Positions 55,694-64,000 are shown, counted from the stretch's first letter. The stretch is 64,000 bases of DNA from [Clostridium] asparagiforme DSM 15981 (GCA_025149125.1 CP102272.1:248001-312000), one strand, 5' to 3'. Numbers and translations: made by a program. The notes: generated from the letters alone by a model not told the origin.

Positions 55694-55728
55694 AGCGTTA
55701 GATCCCCCATATGGGATGATCTAACGCT
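55694..55728 (+). other. Hairpin at the 5' end of the pth transcript
   Basis: AGCGTTAGATCCC and GGGAT-g-ATCTAACGCT form a 13-bp stem with one bulged base. It lies right at the predicted start of transcription, so it probably protects or controls the message. A run of four T appears 7 bases later, too weak to call a terminator. Confidence 0.65.
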
Positions 55729-55783
55729 AAAGTGCGTTTTATGTTTTTAGATTCTTACGGACTGGCAATAGAAGGAACGGACT

Positions 55784-56422
55784 ATGAGCGGATTTTTGGA
55801 AAGAATAAAAGGTGTGTTTCACAGGAAAGAAGAGGACGAAAAGGCTATGTATATAATCGCAGGATTGGGAAATCCCACGAAGGAGTACGAGAAAACCAGG
55901 CACAATGTGGGGTTCGAGGTGATCGACGTGCTGGCGGACCGGCTGTTTACCTCCGTGGACGAAAAAAAGTTCAAGGGATATTACGGCAAGGCGGTGATCG
56001 GCGGGGAGAAAGTGATTCTTTTAAAGCCCCAGACCTTCATGAATCTCAGCGGGGAGAGCGTGCGCGCGGCGGCGGATTTCTATAAAGTCGATCCGGATCA
56101 TATTATAGTGGTATACGATGACGTGAGCCTGGACGTGGGACAGCTGCGAATCCGGACCAAGGGCAGCGCCGGTGGGCATAACGGGATCAAGAATATTATC
56201 GCCCACCTGGGCACTCAGGAGTTTCCGCGCATCAAGGTGGGCGTGGGCAACAAGCCGCCCAGGATGGACCTGGCGGACTATGTGCTGGGCCGGTTTCCAA
56301 GGGAGGAGCGCGGGCTGATGGAGGACGCCTTCAAGGAGGCGGCGGAAGCGGTGGAAGTGATGATTCAGGAGGGCGCCGGGACGGCGATGAACCGGTTTAA
56401 CGGGCATAAGGAGAAGGAGTAG
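55784..56422 (+). CDS. pth: Peptidyl-tRNA hydrolase
   Basis: 212 residues. Releases peptides from stalled peptidyl-tRNA. Canonical motifs: MYIIAGLGNPTKEYEKTRHNVGFEVID (the Asn and His of the active site at about 30-42), KPQTFMNLSGESV, DDVSLDVGQLRIRTKGSAGGHNGIK, RIKVGVG and the C-terminal basic helix. I chose 55784 because AAGGA precedes it at good spacing; the resulting 21-residue extension before MYII is not in the E. coli enzyme. The ATG at 55847 has only AAGG two bases away, so it is less likely but possible. Confidence 0.95.
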   Translation: MSGFLERIKGVFHRKEEDEKAMYIIAGLGNPTKEYEKTRHNVGFEVIDVLADRLFTSVDEKKFKGYYGKAVIGGEKVILLKPQTFMNLSGESVRAAADFYKVDPDHIIVVYDDVSLDVGQLRIRTKGSAGGHNGIKNIIAHLGTQEFPRIKVGVGNKPPRMDLADYVLGRFPREERGLMEDAFKEAAEAVEVMIQEGAGTAMNRFNGHKEKE

Positions 56423-56452
56423 GGACCGGGACGGGACAGGCAGGAGAACGGC

Positions 56453-56580
56453 GGCCCGGCAGGCATCGGGGATCAACCCGGCCCGGCGGCGTATCAGGGG
56501 GGCAACCCGGCCCGGCGGCGTATCAGGGGATCAACCCGGCCCGGCAGGCATCGGGAGCCAACCCGGCCCGGCGGCGTATT
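56453..56580 (+). repeat. Tandem repeat of 27/29-bp GC-rich units before mfd
   Basis: Four full units (56453-56479, 56480-56508, 56509-56537, 56538-56564) and one partial (56565-56580), each starting GGCCCGGC and ending CAACCC, alternate between an AGGCATCGGG form (27 bp) and a GGCGTATCAGGG form (29 bp). They fill the gap between pth and mfd and have no coding frame. Related GATCAACCC...GGCCCGGCGG words occur in the terminator at 55605. Confidence 0.88.
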
Positions 56581-56602
56581 TGACAGAAAGGTGAGGCAGA
56601 CC

Positions 56603-59600
56603 ATGCAGAATCCATTGTTGGAATTGCAGGAATATGAAAATTTGGCGGAGGCCCTGAAAAAGGGCAGGGGGCCCCTTCAGGTGACGGGAACGCTGGATTC
56701 CCAGAAGGTGCATCTCATGTACGAACTGGGGCAGGACTTGCCGGCAGACGGACTGCATTTCCCGTGGAAGCTGGTGGTCACCTATGACGACACCCGGGCC
56801 AAGGAAATCTATGACGATTTCCGGAATTTTACAAAAAATGTGATGCTCTATCCGGCTAAGGATCTGTTGTTCTACAGCGCGGACATCCATGGCAATCTGA
56901 TGACCCGCCAGCGGATCAGCGTGCTGCGGCATCTGATGGAGGATGAGGGCGGCGTTGTGGTGACCACCATGGACGGACTGATGGATCACCTTCTGCCCCT
57001 CAAATACATGCGCGATCAGATCGTGACCGTGGAGGAGGGACAGGTGCTGGACCTGGAAAAGCTGCGGGACCGTTTGACCGCCATGGGCTACGAGCGCGGG
57101 GCCCAGGTGGACGGAATGGGACAGTTTTCCATCCGGGGCGGCATCGTGGACATTTACCCCCTGACCGAGGAGGTTCCGGTCCGCATCGAGATGTGGGACG
57201 ACGAGGTAAACTCGATCCGCACCTTTGACGTGGAGAGCCAGCGGTCCGTGGAGCAGCTGGAGCAGGTGACCATCTATCCGGCCTCCGAGGTGGTGCTGTC
57301 CCGGCAGCAGCTCCAGTCGGGTATCGCAAAGCTGGAGAAGGAGGCCGCATCCTGTGAGAAGGCTTTCCGCGGCCAGCACAAGAGCGAGGAAGCCCACCGG
57401 ATCAAGAGTATGATCGCGGAGCTGGTGGACGGAATCCGCGAGGGCTGGAAGCTGGGCGGGCTGGACAACTATCTGCGGTATTTTGCGGAGGATACGGTGT
57501 CCTTCCTGGATTATTTTCCGGAGGAAAACAGCCTCCTTTTTCTGGATGAACCGGCCCGGCTGCGGGAAAAGGGCGAGACGGTGGAGATGGAATTTCGGGA
57601 GAGCATGATGCACCGTCTGGAAAAGGGGTATCTGCTGCCCGGGCAGACGGATCTGCTGTATCCGGCCGCGGCGGTGCTGGCCCATGTGCAGAGGCCAAGG
57701 GCCGTGATGCTCACCGGGCTGGACCAGAAGCTGCAGGGAATCAAGGTGAACCACAAGTTTGGACTGGTGGTGAAGAACGTCAACTCCTACCAGAACAGCT
57801 TCGAGATGCTGATCAAGGACCTGACCCGGTGGAAGAAGGAGGGCTGGCGGGTGATCCTGCTGTCCGCTTCAAGGACCAGGGCCAGCCGCCTGGCCAGCGA
57901 CCTGCGGGAGTATGATCTGAAAGCCTTCTGCCCGGATCCGCCGGTGGGGGAGGAGGAAGGCGAAGCGCCGGGAAGCGATCGAGGCGGAGCGCTGGGGAGC
58001 GGCCGGGACGGAGTTCCCGGGCAGCCCGGTGGCGGCCTCTCGCAGCAGGAATCCACTATCCAGGACCGTACCCAGGTCCGGCCCGGCCAGATTCTGGTCA
58101 CCCACGGCAACCTGCACCGGGGCTTCGAGTATCCGCTGATCAAGTTCGTCTTTATCACCGAGGGCGACATGTTCGGCGTGGAGAAGAAGAAAAAGCGCCG
58201 GAAAAAGACGAATTACCAGGGCAAGGCCATCCAGAGTTTTTCCGAGCTGGCGGTGGGCGACTACGTGGTCCACGAGGAGCACGGACTGGGCATTTACCGC
58301 GGCATCGAGAAGGTGGAGCGGGATAAGATCACCAAGGACTACATCAAGATCGAGTACGGGGACGGCGGCAACCTGTATCTGCCCGCCACCCGTCTTGAGA
58401 GCATCCAGAAGTACGCGGGGGCAGAGGCCAAGAAGCCCAAGCTGAACCGCCTTGGGGGCAGCGAGTGGTCCAAGACCAAGAGCCGGGTGAAGGGTGCGGT
58501 CCAGGAGATCGCAAAGGACCTGGTGAAGCTTTACGCGGCCCGGCAGGAGAAGGCGGGTTTCCAGTACGGGAAGGATACGGTGTGGCAGCGGGAGTTTGAG
58601 GAGCTGTTTCCCTACGATGAGACGGACGACCAGCTGGACGCCATCGATTCGGTGAAGCACGACATGGAGAGCCGGAAGATCATGGACCGGCTGGTCTGCG
58701 GGGACGTGGGCTACGGCAAAACCGAGGTGGCCCTCAGAGCCGCCTTCAAGGCGGTGCAGGACAGCAAACAGGTGGTGTACCTGGTGCCCACCACCATCCT
58801 GGCCCAGCAGCACTACAACACGTTTGTCCAGCGCATGAAGGATTTCCCGGTGCGGGTGGATATGCTCAGCCGGTTCTGCACCCCGTCCCAGCAGAAAAAG
58901 ACCCTGGAGGACCTGCGCAAGGGTATGGTGGACATTGTGATCGGCACCCACCGGGTCCTGTCCAAGGATATGAAGTTCAGGGACCTCGGCCTTTTGATCG
59001 TGGACGAGGAGCAGCGCTTTGGCGTGGCCCACAAGGAGAAGATCAAGCAGATGAAGGAGAACGTGGACGTGCTGACTCTGACGGCCACGCCCATTCCCAG
59101 AACCCTGCACATGAGCCTGGCAGGCATCCGCGACATGAGCGTGCTGGAGGAGCCGCCGGTGGACCGCACGCCCATCCAGACCTACGTGATGGAGTATAAC
59201 GAGGAAATGATCCGGGAGGCCATCAACCGGGAGCTGTCCCGGGGAGGCCAGGTGTATTATGTATACAACCGGGTGACGGACATCGACGAGGTGGCCAACC
59301 GAGTGGCGGCCCTGGTGCCGGAAGCGGTGGTGACCTTTGCCCACGGCCAGATGCGCGAGCACGAGCTGGAGCGGATCATGGCGGACTTTATCAACGGGGA
59401 GATCGACGTGCTGGTATCCACAACCATCATCGAGACGGGCCTTGATATCCCCAACGCCAACACCATGATTGTGCACGACGCGGACCGCATGGGCCTGTCT
59501 CAGCTCTACCAGCTGCGGGGCCGGGTGGGGCGCTCCAACCGGACCTCCTACGCATTTTTGATGTACAAACGCGACAAGCTGTTAAAGGAGGAGGCCGAGA

Positions 59601-60268
59601 AGCGCCTTCAGGCCATCCGCGAGTTTACAGAGCTTGGCTCAGGCATCAAGATCGCCATGCGGGACCTGGAAATCCGCGGCGCGGGAAATGTACTTGGCGC
59701 GGAGCAGCACGGCCACATGGAGGCGGTGGGCTACGACCTGTACTGCAAGATGTTAAACGAGGCGGTGCTTGCCTTAAAGGGCGAGACTGTGGAGAGCGAG
59801 ACCTACGAGACGGTGGTGGAGTGCGATATCAACGCCTACATTCCCGCCTACTATATCAAGAACGAGTACCAGAAGCTGGATATCTATAAGCGGATTTCCG
59901 CCATCGAGACCGAGGACGAGTATATGGATATGCAGGATGAGCTGACTGACCGGTTCGGAGATATTCCGAAGAGCGTGGAGAACCTGCTGAAGATCGCCGC
60001 CCTAAAGGCCATGGCACACCGGGCCTACGTGACGGAGGTGTCAATCAACCGCCAGGAGGTGCGCCTGACCATGTACCAGAAAGCGCGGCTTAAGGTGGAG
60101 CTGATTCCGGAGTTTGTGCAGAGCTACAAGGGAAAACTGAAAATGATGCCGGGGGAGGTTCCGGTGCTTCTGTACACGGACACCCGGAATAAGAATAAGG
60201 ACAGCTTCCCCATGATGAAGATGGCGCGGGAGCTGGTGGAAGGTCTGACCGGTCTGACCGAAGGTTGA
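56603..60268 (+). CDS. mfd: Transcription-repair coupling factor Mfd
   Basis: 1221 residues. Releases stalled RNA polymerase and recruits UvrA. Order visible: UvrB-like N-terminal module (1-400), RNA-polymerase-interacting domain with the signature VGDYVVHEEHGLGIYRGIEKV (about 548-570), helicase motor with Walker A GDVGYGKTEVALRAA (about 703), VDEEQRFG (about 800), motif VI QLRGRVGRSNR, and the C-terminal UvrA-blocking domain. ATG at 56603 has GTGAGG six bases upstream; an in-frame GTG at 56591 is possible. Residues about 447-491 are a Gly/Asp/Glu/Ser-rich insertion (GSDRGGALGSGRDG) unlike the flanking sequence. Confidence 0.97.
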   Translation: MQNPLLELQEYENLAEALKKGRGPLQVTGTLDSQKVHLMYELGQDLPADGLHFPWKLVVTYDDTRAKEIYDDFRNFTKNVMLYPAKDLLFYSADIHGNLMTRQRISVLRHLMEDEGGVVVTTMDGLMDHLLPLKYMRDQIVTVEEGQVLDLEKLRDRLTAMGYERGAQVDGMGQFSIRGGIVDIYPLTEEVPVRIEMWDDEVNSIRTFDVESQRSVEQLEQVTIYPASEVVLSRQQLQSGIAKLEKEAASCEKAFRGQHKSEEAHRIKSMIAELVDGIREGWKLGGLDNYLRYFAEDTVSFLDYFPEENSLLFLDEPARLREKGETVEMEFRESMMHRLEKGYLLPGQTDLLYPAAAVLAHVQRPRAVMLTGLDQKLQGIKVNHKFGLVVKNVNSYQNSFEMLIKDLTRWKKEGWRVILLSASRTRASRLASDLREYDLKAFCPDPPVGEEEGEAPGSDRGGALGSGRDGVPGQPGGGLSQQESTIQDRTQVRPGQILVTHGNLHRGFEYPLIKFVFITEGDMFGVEKKKKRRKKTNYQGKAIQSFSELAVGDYVVHEEHGLGIYRGIEKVERDKITKDYIKIEYGDGGNLYLPATRLESIQKYAGAEAKKPKLNRLGGSEWSKTKSRVKGAVQEIAKDLVKLYAARQEKAGFQYGKDTVWQREFEELFPYDETDDQLDAIDSVKHDMESRKIMDRLVCGDVGYGKTEVALRAAFKAVQDSKQVVYLVPTTILAQQHYNTFVQRMKDFPVRVDMLSRFCTPSQQKKTLEDLRKGMVDIVIGTHRVLSKDMKFRDLGLLIVDEEQRFGVAHKEKIKQMKENVDVLTLTATPIPRTLHMSLAGIRDMSVLEEPPVDRTPIQTYVMEYNEEMIREAINRELSRGGQVYYVYNRVTDIDEVANRVAALVPEAVVTFAHGQMREHELERIMADFINGEIDVLVSTTIIETGLDIPNANTMIVHDADRMGLSQLYQLRGRVGRSNRTSYAFLMYKRDKLLKEEAEKRLQAIREFTELGSGIKIAMRDLEIRGAGNVLGAEQHGHMEAVGYDLYCKMLNEAVLALKGETVESETYETVVECDINAYIPAYYIKNEYQKLDIYKRISAIETEDEYMDMQDELTDRFGDIPKSVENLLKIAALKAMAHRAYVTEVSINRQEVRLTMYQKARLKVELIPEFVQSYKGKLKMMPGEVPVLLYTDTRNKNKDSFPMMKMARELVEGLTGLTEG

Positions 60269-60274
60269 AATACT

Positions 60275-60314
60275 GCCGTGTCCAACGGTTAAAAACTGTT
60301 GGCGCGGCTATTTT
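60275..60314 (+). terminator. Terminator after mfd
   Basis: GCCGTGTCCAAC and GTTGGCGCGGC pair with one or two mismatches around a small loop; TATTTT follows. Confidence 0.7.
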
Positions 60315-60334
60315 CACGGTGAAACAAAAAGAGG

Positions 60335-60367
60335 ACCAGTATTTCGCGTGTGCCGCGAAATACTGGT
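60335..60367. repeat. Perfect 14-bp inverted repeat
   Basis: ACCAGTATTTCGCG (60335-60348) and CGCGAAATACTGGT (60354-60367) are perfect complements with a 5-base loop. Together with the CTGTGATTCATAAC end at 60384-60397 this may be a remnant of a mobile palindromic element. Confidence 0.7.
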
Positions 60368-60456
60368 TGTGACGATTGGGTTGCTGTGATTCATAACTCC
60401 GCCTTTTACCAATCAGACGAAGTAAAATCGCCCTGCAAACAAGAAGCCGAATCAAT

Positions 60457-60801
60457 TTATTTTTCTCTAAGTATCGAAGAACCTTTTGAGCCGTCTCCAT
60501 TTAACCATTGCCATGTTTCATGAAGCTCTAATTTTCCACTTTCTAACATAACGGGTATGCTATGGCACGTTCCGACCCTAAGCTGATTTTGATTGTTTAA
60601 GTGATGATAAACAAAATCGATTGAATTGTCATCAAAAACTGTTCCGATAAGATGCCCTTTTATGACGTCGCCGCCATAATAATCTGCATATAGAATACGT
60701 CCCTCCTGATGATATTCAAACAGGGTATGATCGTCTACTTCCCCATTTTCGGTATTTTGTTCTGGAACAAATAGCTTCCCTTCATAATTAATTTTTATCA
60801 T
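60457..60801 (-). CDS. Small protein of the so-called n-acetylglutamate synthase-like group
   Basis: 114 residues, soluble. It has the pattern of a short beta-rich family often labelled n-acetylglutamate synthase in Firmicutes (INYEGKLFVPEQNTENGEVD, FEYHQEGRILYADYYGGDVIKGHLIG, and a C-terminal LHETWQWLNGDGSKGSSIL); that label is probably a misannotation and no catalytic motif is seen. The gene is clearly lower in GC (20 of 60 bases at 60601-60660) than mfd or the permeases around it, which points to recent acquisition, and it sits beside palindromic repeats. Confidence 0.75.
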   Translation of the reverse strand: MIKINYEGKLFVPEQNTENGEVDDHTLFEYHQEGRILYADYYGGDVIKGHLIGTVFDDNSIDFVYHHLNNQNQLRVGTCHSIPVMLESGKLELHETWQWLNGDGSKGSSILREK

Positions 60802-61003
60802 TCATTTTCTCCTCATTTCATTCCGATTGCTGGTCTGCGCATTATAAGCCCGGGGCGTTTGCCCATAGTCTAAAGCAATACGGTTCAAAAGTCAATTTTT
60901 ATACGGGTGAGTTTGGTCAGAACCTCGCAGCCATGCAATATACCGGCTTTTAAGAAAGCGATAGCCAACTCATTATTTTAACACATACAAATACAGTCGA
61001 ACA

Positions 61004-61032
61004 TTGACATTTTCCCATTTTTCTGTTAAATT
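61004..61032 (+). promoter_or_regulatory. Promoter of the right-hand peptide-type transporter operon
   Basis: Perfect TTGACA (61004-61009), 17-base spacer and TAAATT (61027-61032). Transcription should begin near 61039. Confidence 0.8.
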
Positions 61033-61061
61033 ACTAACTAAGAAAATATATCGATTCATGC

Positions 61062-61107
61062 AAAGAGCTATAGATTAAAATATTGTGCGTTTAATCTATA
61101 GCTCTTT
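61062..61107 (+). terminator. Terminator-like hairpin in the transporter leader
   Basis: AAAGAGCTATAGATTAAA (61062-61079) and TTTAATCTATAGCTCTTT (61090-61107) are perfect 18-bp complements with a 10-base loop; TTTT closes the right arm. It lies between the promoter and the first gene (ATG 61131), so it may be an attenuator or a processing site. Confidence 0.75.
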
Positions 61108-61130
61108 TGCGGATACGGAGGAGTGGAAAC

Positions 61131-62138
61131 ATGAAATACATCGTGAAACGAATCCTGCAGATGATCCCCTCGGTGCTGCTGGTGCTTCTGATCACATTTA
61201 CGCTGTCCCGCATCGTGCCGGGCGATCCGGCGCGCATGATGGCGGGCGAGCAGGCGCCGGAGGAGGCGGTGGAGCGGATTCGCGAGGAGATGGGGCTCAA
61301 CGATCCCATTCCCAAGCAGTTTGTGGACTACGTGGGGGACGTGCTGCACGGGGATCTGGGCACGGCCTGGCACACCGGAAAGCCGGTTACATATGATTTC
61401 GCCATGCGTTTCCCGGCGTCGCTGGAGCTGGCGCTGTGCGCCCTGCTGCTGGCGGTGCTGATCGGCATTCCCGTGGGTATATACGCGGCCTCGAAAAAGG
61501 ACTCGGCGGCGGACCACGTGTCCCGGGTGGTGACGCTTCTGGGTACCAGCGTGCCGGTGTTCTGGCTGGGCTTTATGCTGATTTACCTGCTCTACGCCAA
61601 ATACGATCTGATCCCCGCGCCGATCGGCCGGATTTCGGACAATATTTATCCGCCCACCCAGATCACGGGACTTTACCTCCTGGACAGCTTGTTGACCGGG
61701 GACATGATCGCGTTTAAAAGCGCGCTCTCCCACATTCTGCTGCCGGCCATCTGCTTAAGCTTCGGCTCCCTGGCGGTGATCTCCCGCATGACCCGCAGCA
61801 ACATGATTGAGGTGCTGAACCTGGACTATATCCGCACAGCCCGGTCCAAGGGCATCAAGGAGCGCCAGGTGGTGGGCAAGCACGGGCTGCGCAACATTCT
61901 GGTGCCTGTGATGACAGTGATCGGCGCACAGCTGGGCGGTCTGATCGGAAACGCCGTAGTGGTGGAGACCATTTTCAACTGGCCCGGGGTGGGAAGTTAT
62001 ATTACCCAGTCCATTTTACAGACGGACTACGCGCCGGTGCAGGCCTTTACGGTGGTCAGCGTTCTCATTTACATGGTCATCAACCTGATACTGGACATCC
62101 TGTACGCCGTGGTTGACCCGAGAATTACATACAATTAG
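61131..62138 (+). CDS. Dpp/Opp-type ABC permease, DppB-like (second importer)
   Basis: 335 residues, six membrane segments. MKYIVKRILQMIPSVLLVLLITFTLSRIVPGDPARMM at the N-terminus, EAA loop LDYIRTARSKGIKERQVVGKHGLRNIL near 230-258. GGAGGAG precedes ATG 61131 at seven bases; the frame is open further left without a site. It is followed by the DppC-like gene after 11 bases. It is a different paralogue from the gene at 45919. Confidence 0.94.
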   Translation: MKYIVKRILQMIPSVLLVLLITFTLSRIVPGDPARMMAGEQAPEEAVERIREEMGLNDPIPKQFVDYVGDVLHGDLGTAWHTGKPVTYDFAMRFPASLELALCALLLAVLIGIPVGIYAASKKDSAADHVSRVVTLLGTSVPVFWLGFMLIYLLYAKYDLIPAPIGRISDNIYPPTQITGLYLLDSLLTGDMIAFKSALSHILLPAICLSFGSLAVISRMTRSNMIEVLNLDYIRTARSKGIKERQVVGKHGLRNILVPVMTVIGAQLGGLIGNAVVVETIFNWPGVGSYITQSILQTDYAPVQAFTVVSVLIYMVINLILDILYAVVDPRITYN

Positions 62139-62149
62139 GAGGAAGAAGG

Positions 62150-63010
62150 ATGAGTGAGCAGAAGAATATCGGTATTGACAGGCCCTCCTTTCTTCAACGG
62201 CTGGTAAAACAGAAAATGGCGCTGGTGGGCGGGATCGTGATCCTGCTGTGGCTGCTGGTGGGCCTGGTGTCGTTTTTCTACACGCCCTACGGGCCCAATG
62301 AGGTCAATATGGCGGAAAAGCTTATGGCCCCCGGCGCGGGCCATCTGATGGGAACGGACAACTTCGGCCGTGATATTTTGAGCCGTATGATGTGCGGGGC
62401 CAGAATCTCCCTGCTGCTGGGCTTTGTGGCAGTGTGTATCTCACTGTGCATCGGCATCCCGTTGGGAGCGTTTTCCGGCTACTACGAGGGAAAGGCCGGA
62501 AATCTGATCATGCGCGTGATGGATTCGCTCCAGGCGTTCCCCATGCTGGTTCTGGTGATGTCCATCTCCGTGGCCCTGGGGCGCAACAGCTTCAGCGCCA
62601 TGCTGGCCGTGGGCATCGCGGGCATCCCCAATTTCGCCCGTCTCATGTACGCCCAGACCCTTTCGGTCAAGCAGAGCGCCTTCATCGAGGGCGAACACGC
62701 CATCGGCCTGCCCCGGCGGGATATCCTGGTGCGGCACATCCTGCCCAACTGTATCACGCCGATTCTGGTGCGCTTGTCCCTGAGCCTGGGCAGCGCGATT
62801 CTGACGGTTTCCAGCTTAAGCTTTCTGGGAATCGGCGTGCAGCCGCCCACGCCGGAGTGGGGCTATATGATCTCCGACGCCCGGGGCTATATTCTGACCG
62901 GCGAGTGGTGGATGATCTTTTTCCCGGGCCTGGCCATCGCCAGCCTGGTGCTGTCCTTCAATCTGTTCGGCGACGGCCTGCGGGACGCCCTGGACTACCG
63001 GACGCAGTAA
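62150..63010 (+). CDS. Dpp/Opp-type ABC permease, DppC-like (second importer)
   Basis: 286 residues, six membrane segments. GTDNFGRDILSRMMCGARISLLLGF near 66-90, EAA loop AFIEGEHAIGLPRRDILVRHILPN and FLGIGVQPPTPEWGYM near the C-terminus match DppC. AGGAGGAAG precedes the ATG. The gap to the next gene is 183 bp and holds no other visible gene. Confidence 0.95.
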   Translation: MSEQKNIGIDRPSFLQRLVKQKMALVGGIVILLWLLVGLVSFFYTPYGPNEVNMAEKLMAPGAGHLMGTDNFGRDILSRMMCGARISLLLGFVAVCISLCIGIPLGAFSGYYEGKAGNLIMRVMDSLQAFPMLVLVMSISVALGRNSFSAMLAVGIAGIPNFARLMYAQTLSVKQSAFIEGEHAIGLPRRDILVRHILPNCITPILVRLSLSLGSAILTVSSLSFLGIGVQPPTPEWGYMISDARGYILTGEWWMIFFPGLAIASLVLSFNLFGDGLRDALDYRTQ

Positions 63011-63193
63011 GATTGTTCGTGCAGTGCGCCGCAGAGACGTGTGCGGAATTCTGGCATTTTCCGTATGCAAACCTGTGGTACACGGCACTGGACCTTTGTC
63101 GGGGAAGCCTGAGAGCGATTCTTAAGAGCGCCCGGGCGGAGGTCCGAACATAGAGTTACAGACACATATTTTAGAAATGGAGGAGAACAAGTT

Positions 63194-64000
63194 ATGAAGA
63201 AACGATTTCTGGCGGCACTGACCGCCGCTGTGATGGCAGCGTCCCTGGCGGGCTGCGGAGCCAACGCAAATGCAAACAATCCCAACGCCACCACCGCGGC
63301 CACCACCGCAGCGGGAGAGAGCGGGACGGCTCAGACGGGAGGAGAGACCCCGGCGGCCGCAGACAATTCGGCAAATGCGGGAGGCAAGGTGCTGACGCTG
63401 GCTTACGCCGAGGGCGGCAAGACGCTGAACCCCACCCAGGGCACGGATTCCACTTCCGCCGAGTTCATCAACGCGGCCTACGACCAGCTGGTTACCTACG
63501 GGAGCAAAACCAATGATCAGGGTTATGAGATGGCGGATACCAGCGATATCCAGCCCTCCCTGGCCAAGAGCTGGGAGGTGTCTGAGGACGGCCTTACCTA
63601 TGTGATCCATCTGGATGAGAACGCCAAGTTCGCCAACGGCGACCCGGTTACCGCCGACGCGGTGATTTATTCCTTTAACCGCATCAAGGATTCCAACTAT
63701 ACGGGTTTTCTGTATTCCCTGGCCAACATCGACACCATGGAGAAGACCGACGATCTCACCGTGACCTTTAAGCTGTCCAAGCCTTGCACCATTTTCTTCA
63801 ACCTGCTGCAGATGCACATTTTCTCCATCGTGAACCCCAACCAGCTGGAGGGGATGTCCGAGGAGGAGATCGATACCTTCCTGACCACCACCACCGTGGG
63901 TTCCGGCGCATTTGACATCGAGAAGTGGGATGCCACCACCGAGGTCATTTTAAACGCCCGTCCCGACTACTGGAAGGGGAAAGTGGATCTGGACAAGGTG
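63194..64000 (+). CDS. Dpp/Opp-type substrate-binding lipoprotein, truncated at window edge
   Basis: 269 residues visible; the frame continues past the window. Signal peptide ends with SLAGC, lipidation at C21, followed by an Asn/Ala/Thr linker to about 66. The solute-binding family 5 domain starts at VLTLAYAEGGKTLNP, with LAKSWEVSEDGLTYVIHL and FANGDPVTADAVIYSFNRI. TGGAGGAGAAC precedes the ATG at 63194. It is the receptor of the second importer; ATPase genes are presumably downstream. Permeases first and receptor after is the reverse order of the first importer. Confidence 0.93.
   Translation, partial: MKKRFLAALTAAVMAASLAGCGANANANNPNATTAATTAAGESGTAQTGGETPAAADNSANAGGKVLTLAYAEGGKTLNPTQGTDSTSAEFINAAYDQLVTYGSKTNDQGYEMADTSDIQPSLAKSWEVSEDGLTYVIHLDENAKFANGDPVTADAVIYSFNRIKDSNYTGFLYSLANIDTMEKTDDLTVTFKLSKPCTIFFNLLQMHIFSIVNPNQLEGMSEEEIDTFLTTTTVGSGAFDIEKWDATTEVILNARPDYWKGKVDLDKV

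Larger units (their letters stand above)
60802..61130 (+). other. 329-bp gap with promoter and long hairpin leader
   Basis: No gene is visible. It holds a good promoter (61004-61032) and a long inverted repeat (61062-61107) before the next permease. The left part is AT-rich without recognisable structure. Confidence 0.7.

Noticed and set aside
56453..56580. CRISPR array
   Set aside because: The repeats are direct neighbours without spacers, differ in length (27/29 bp), and no cas gene is present.
57869..59476. 535-codon antisense open frame over mfd
   Set aside because: It lies opposite the conserved helicase motor and has no motif; judged a shadow.
60457..60801. True N-acetylglutamate synthase
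   Set aside because: The 114-residue protein lacks acetyltransferase motifs; the name is a common but unsupported label for this family.

Overview
The window looks like chromosomal DNA of an anaerobic, GC-rich member of the Clostridia, most likely a Lachnospiraceae or Enterocloster-like gut bacterium (inference, not proven). Grounds: a Gram-positive type Tad pilus locus, a GlgC/GlgD pair, SpoVG, TSCPD-type and YitT proteins, strong AGGAGG-like ribosome sites, many ABC importers with lipoprotein receptors, and no outer-membrane genes. No rRNA, tRNA, CRISPR array, phage block or insertion-sequence transposase was seen.

Layout. 1-9853: a clostridial tad operon (TadZ/CpaE-like, TadA, TadB, TadC-like, Flp1 pilin, DUF5702 protein, TadE-like pseudopilins, TadV prepilin peptidase, FHA protein). 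10097-15592: rhomboid protease, HIT protein, ECF-type sigma factor, murG (reverse), a probable anti-sigma protein whose sensor half is AT-rich, a small secreted protein, a TSCPD protein (reverse) and MTA/SAH nucleosidase. 15958-26473: a catabolic island bracketed by two paralogous DeoR regulators, holding an allantoinase/dihydropyrimidinase-like hydrolase, a beta-propeller protein, a five-gene Liv-type ABC importer and a TRZ/ATZ-type aminohydrolase. This is the best candidate for an undescribed pathway; it looks like import and ring opening of a nitrogen compound.

26616-33320: an unknown membrane protein, pgi, and several unknown coiled-coil, lipoprotein and membrane genes. 33310-37655 (reverse): asnS, an SbcD/YhaO-like nuclease and an SbcC/YhaN-like ATPase. 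38015-42273: glgC, glgD, spoVG and a tandem-HD (HD-GYP) protein. 42351-52836: a LysR regulator divergent from an SGNH hydrolase, a complete Dpp/Opp-type importer, a C45 acyltransferase-like hydrolase, an M20 amidohydrolase and a YitT protein, which together look like an uptake-and-deacylation operon for an N-acylated or amide-linked nutrient.

52927-60801: an FAD oxidoreductase (reverse), a palindromic MITE-like repeat, a monofunctional peptidoglycan glycosyltransferase, pth, a 27/29-bp tandem repeat, mfd and a low-GC foreign-looking small gene (reverse). 61004-64000: promoter, long hairpin leader and the first genes (two permeases, then the truncated receptor) of another peptide-type ABC importer that runs off the right edge.

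Start sites were chosen from ribosome-binding sites visible by eye; alternatives are stated where the choice is weak. Family names are from recognised motifs, not database searches.
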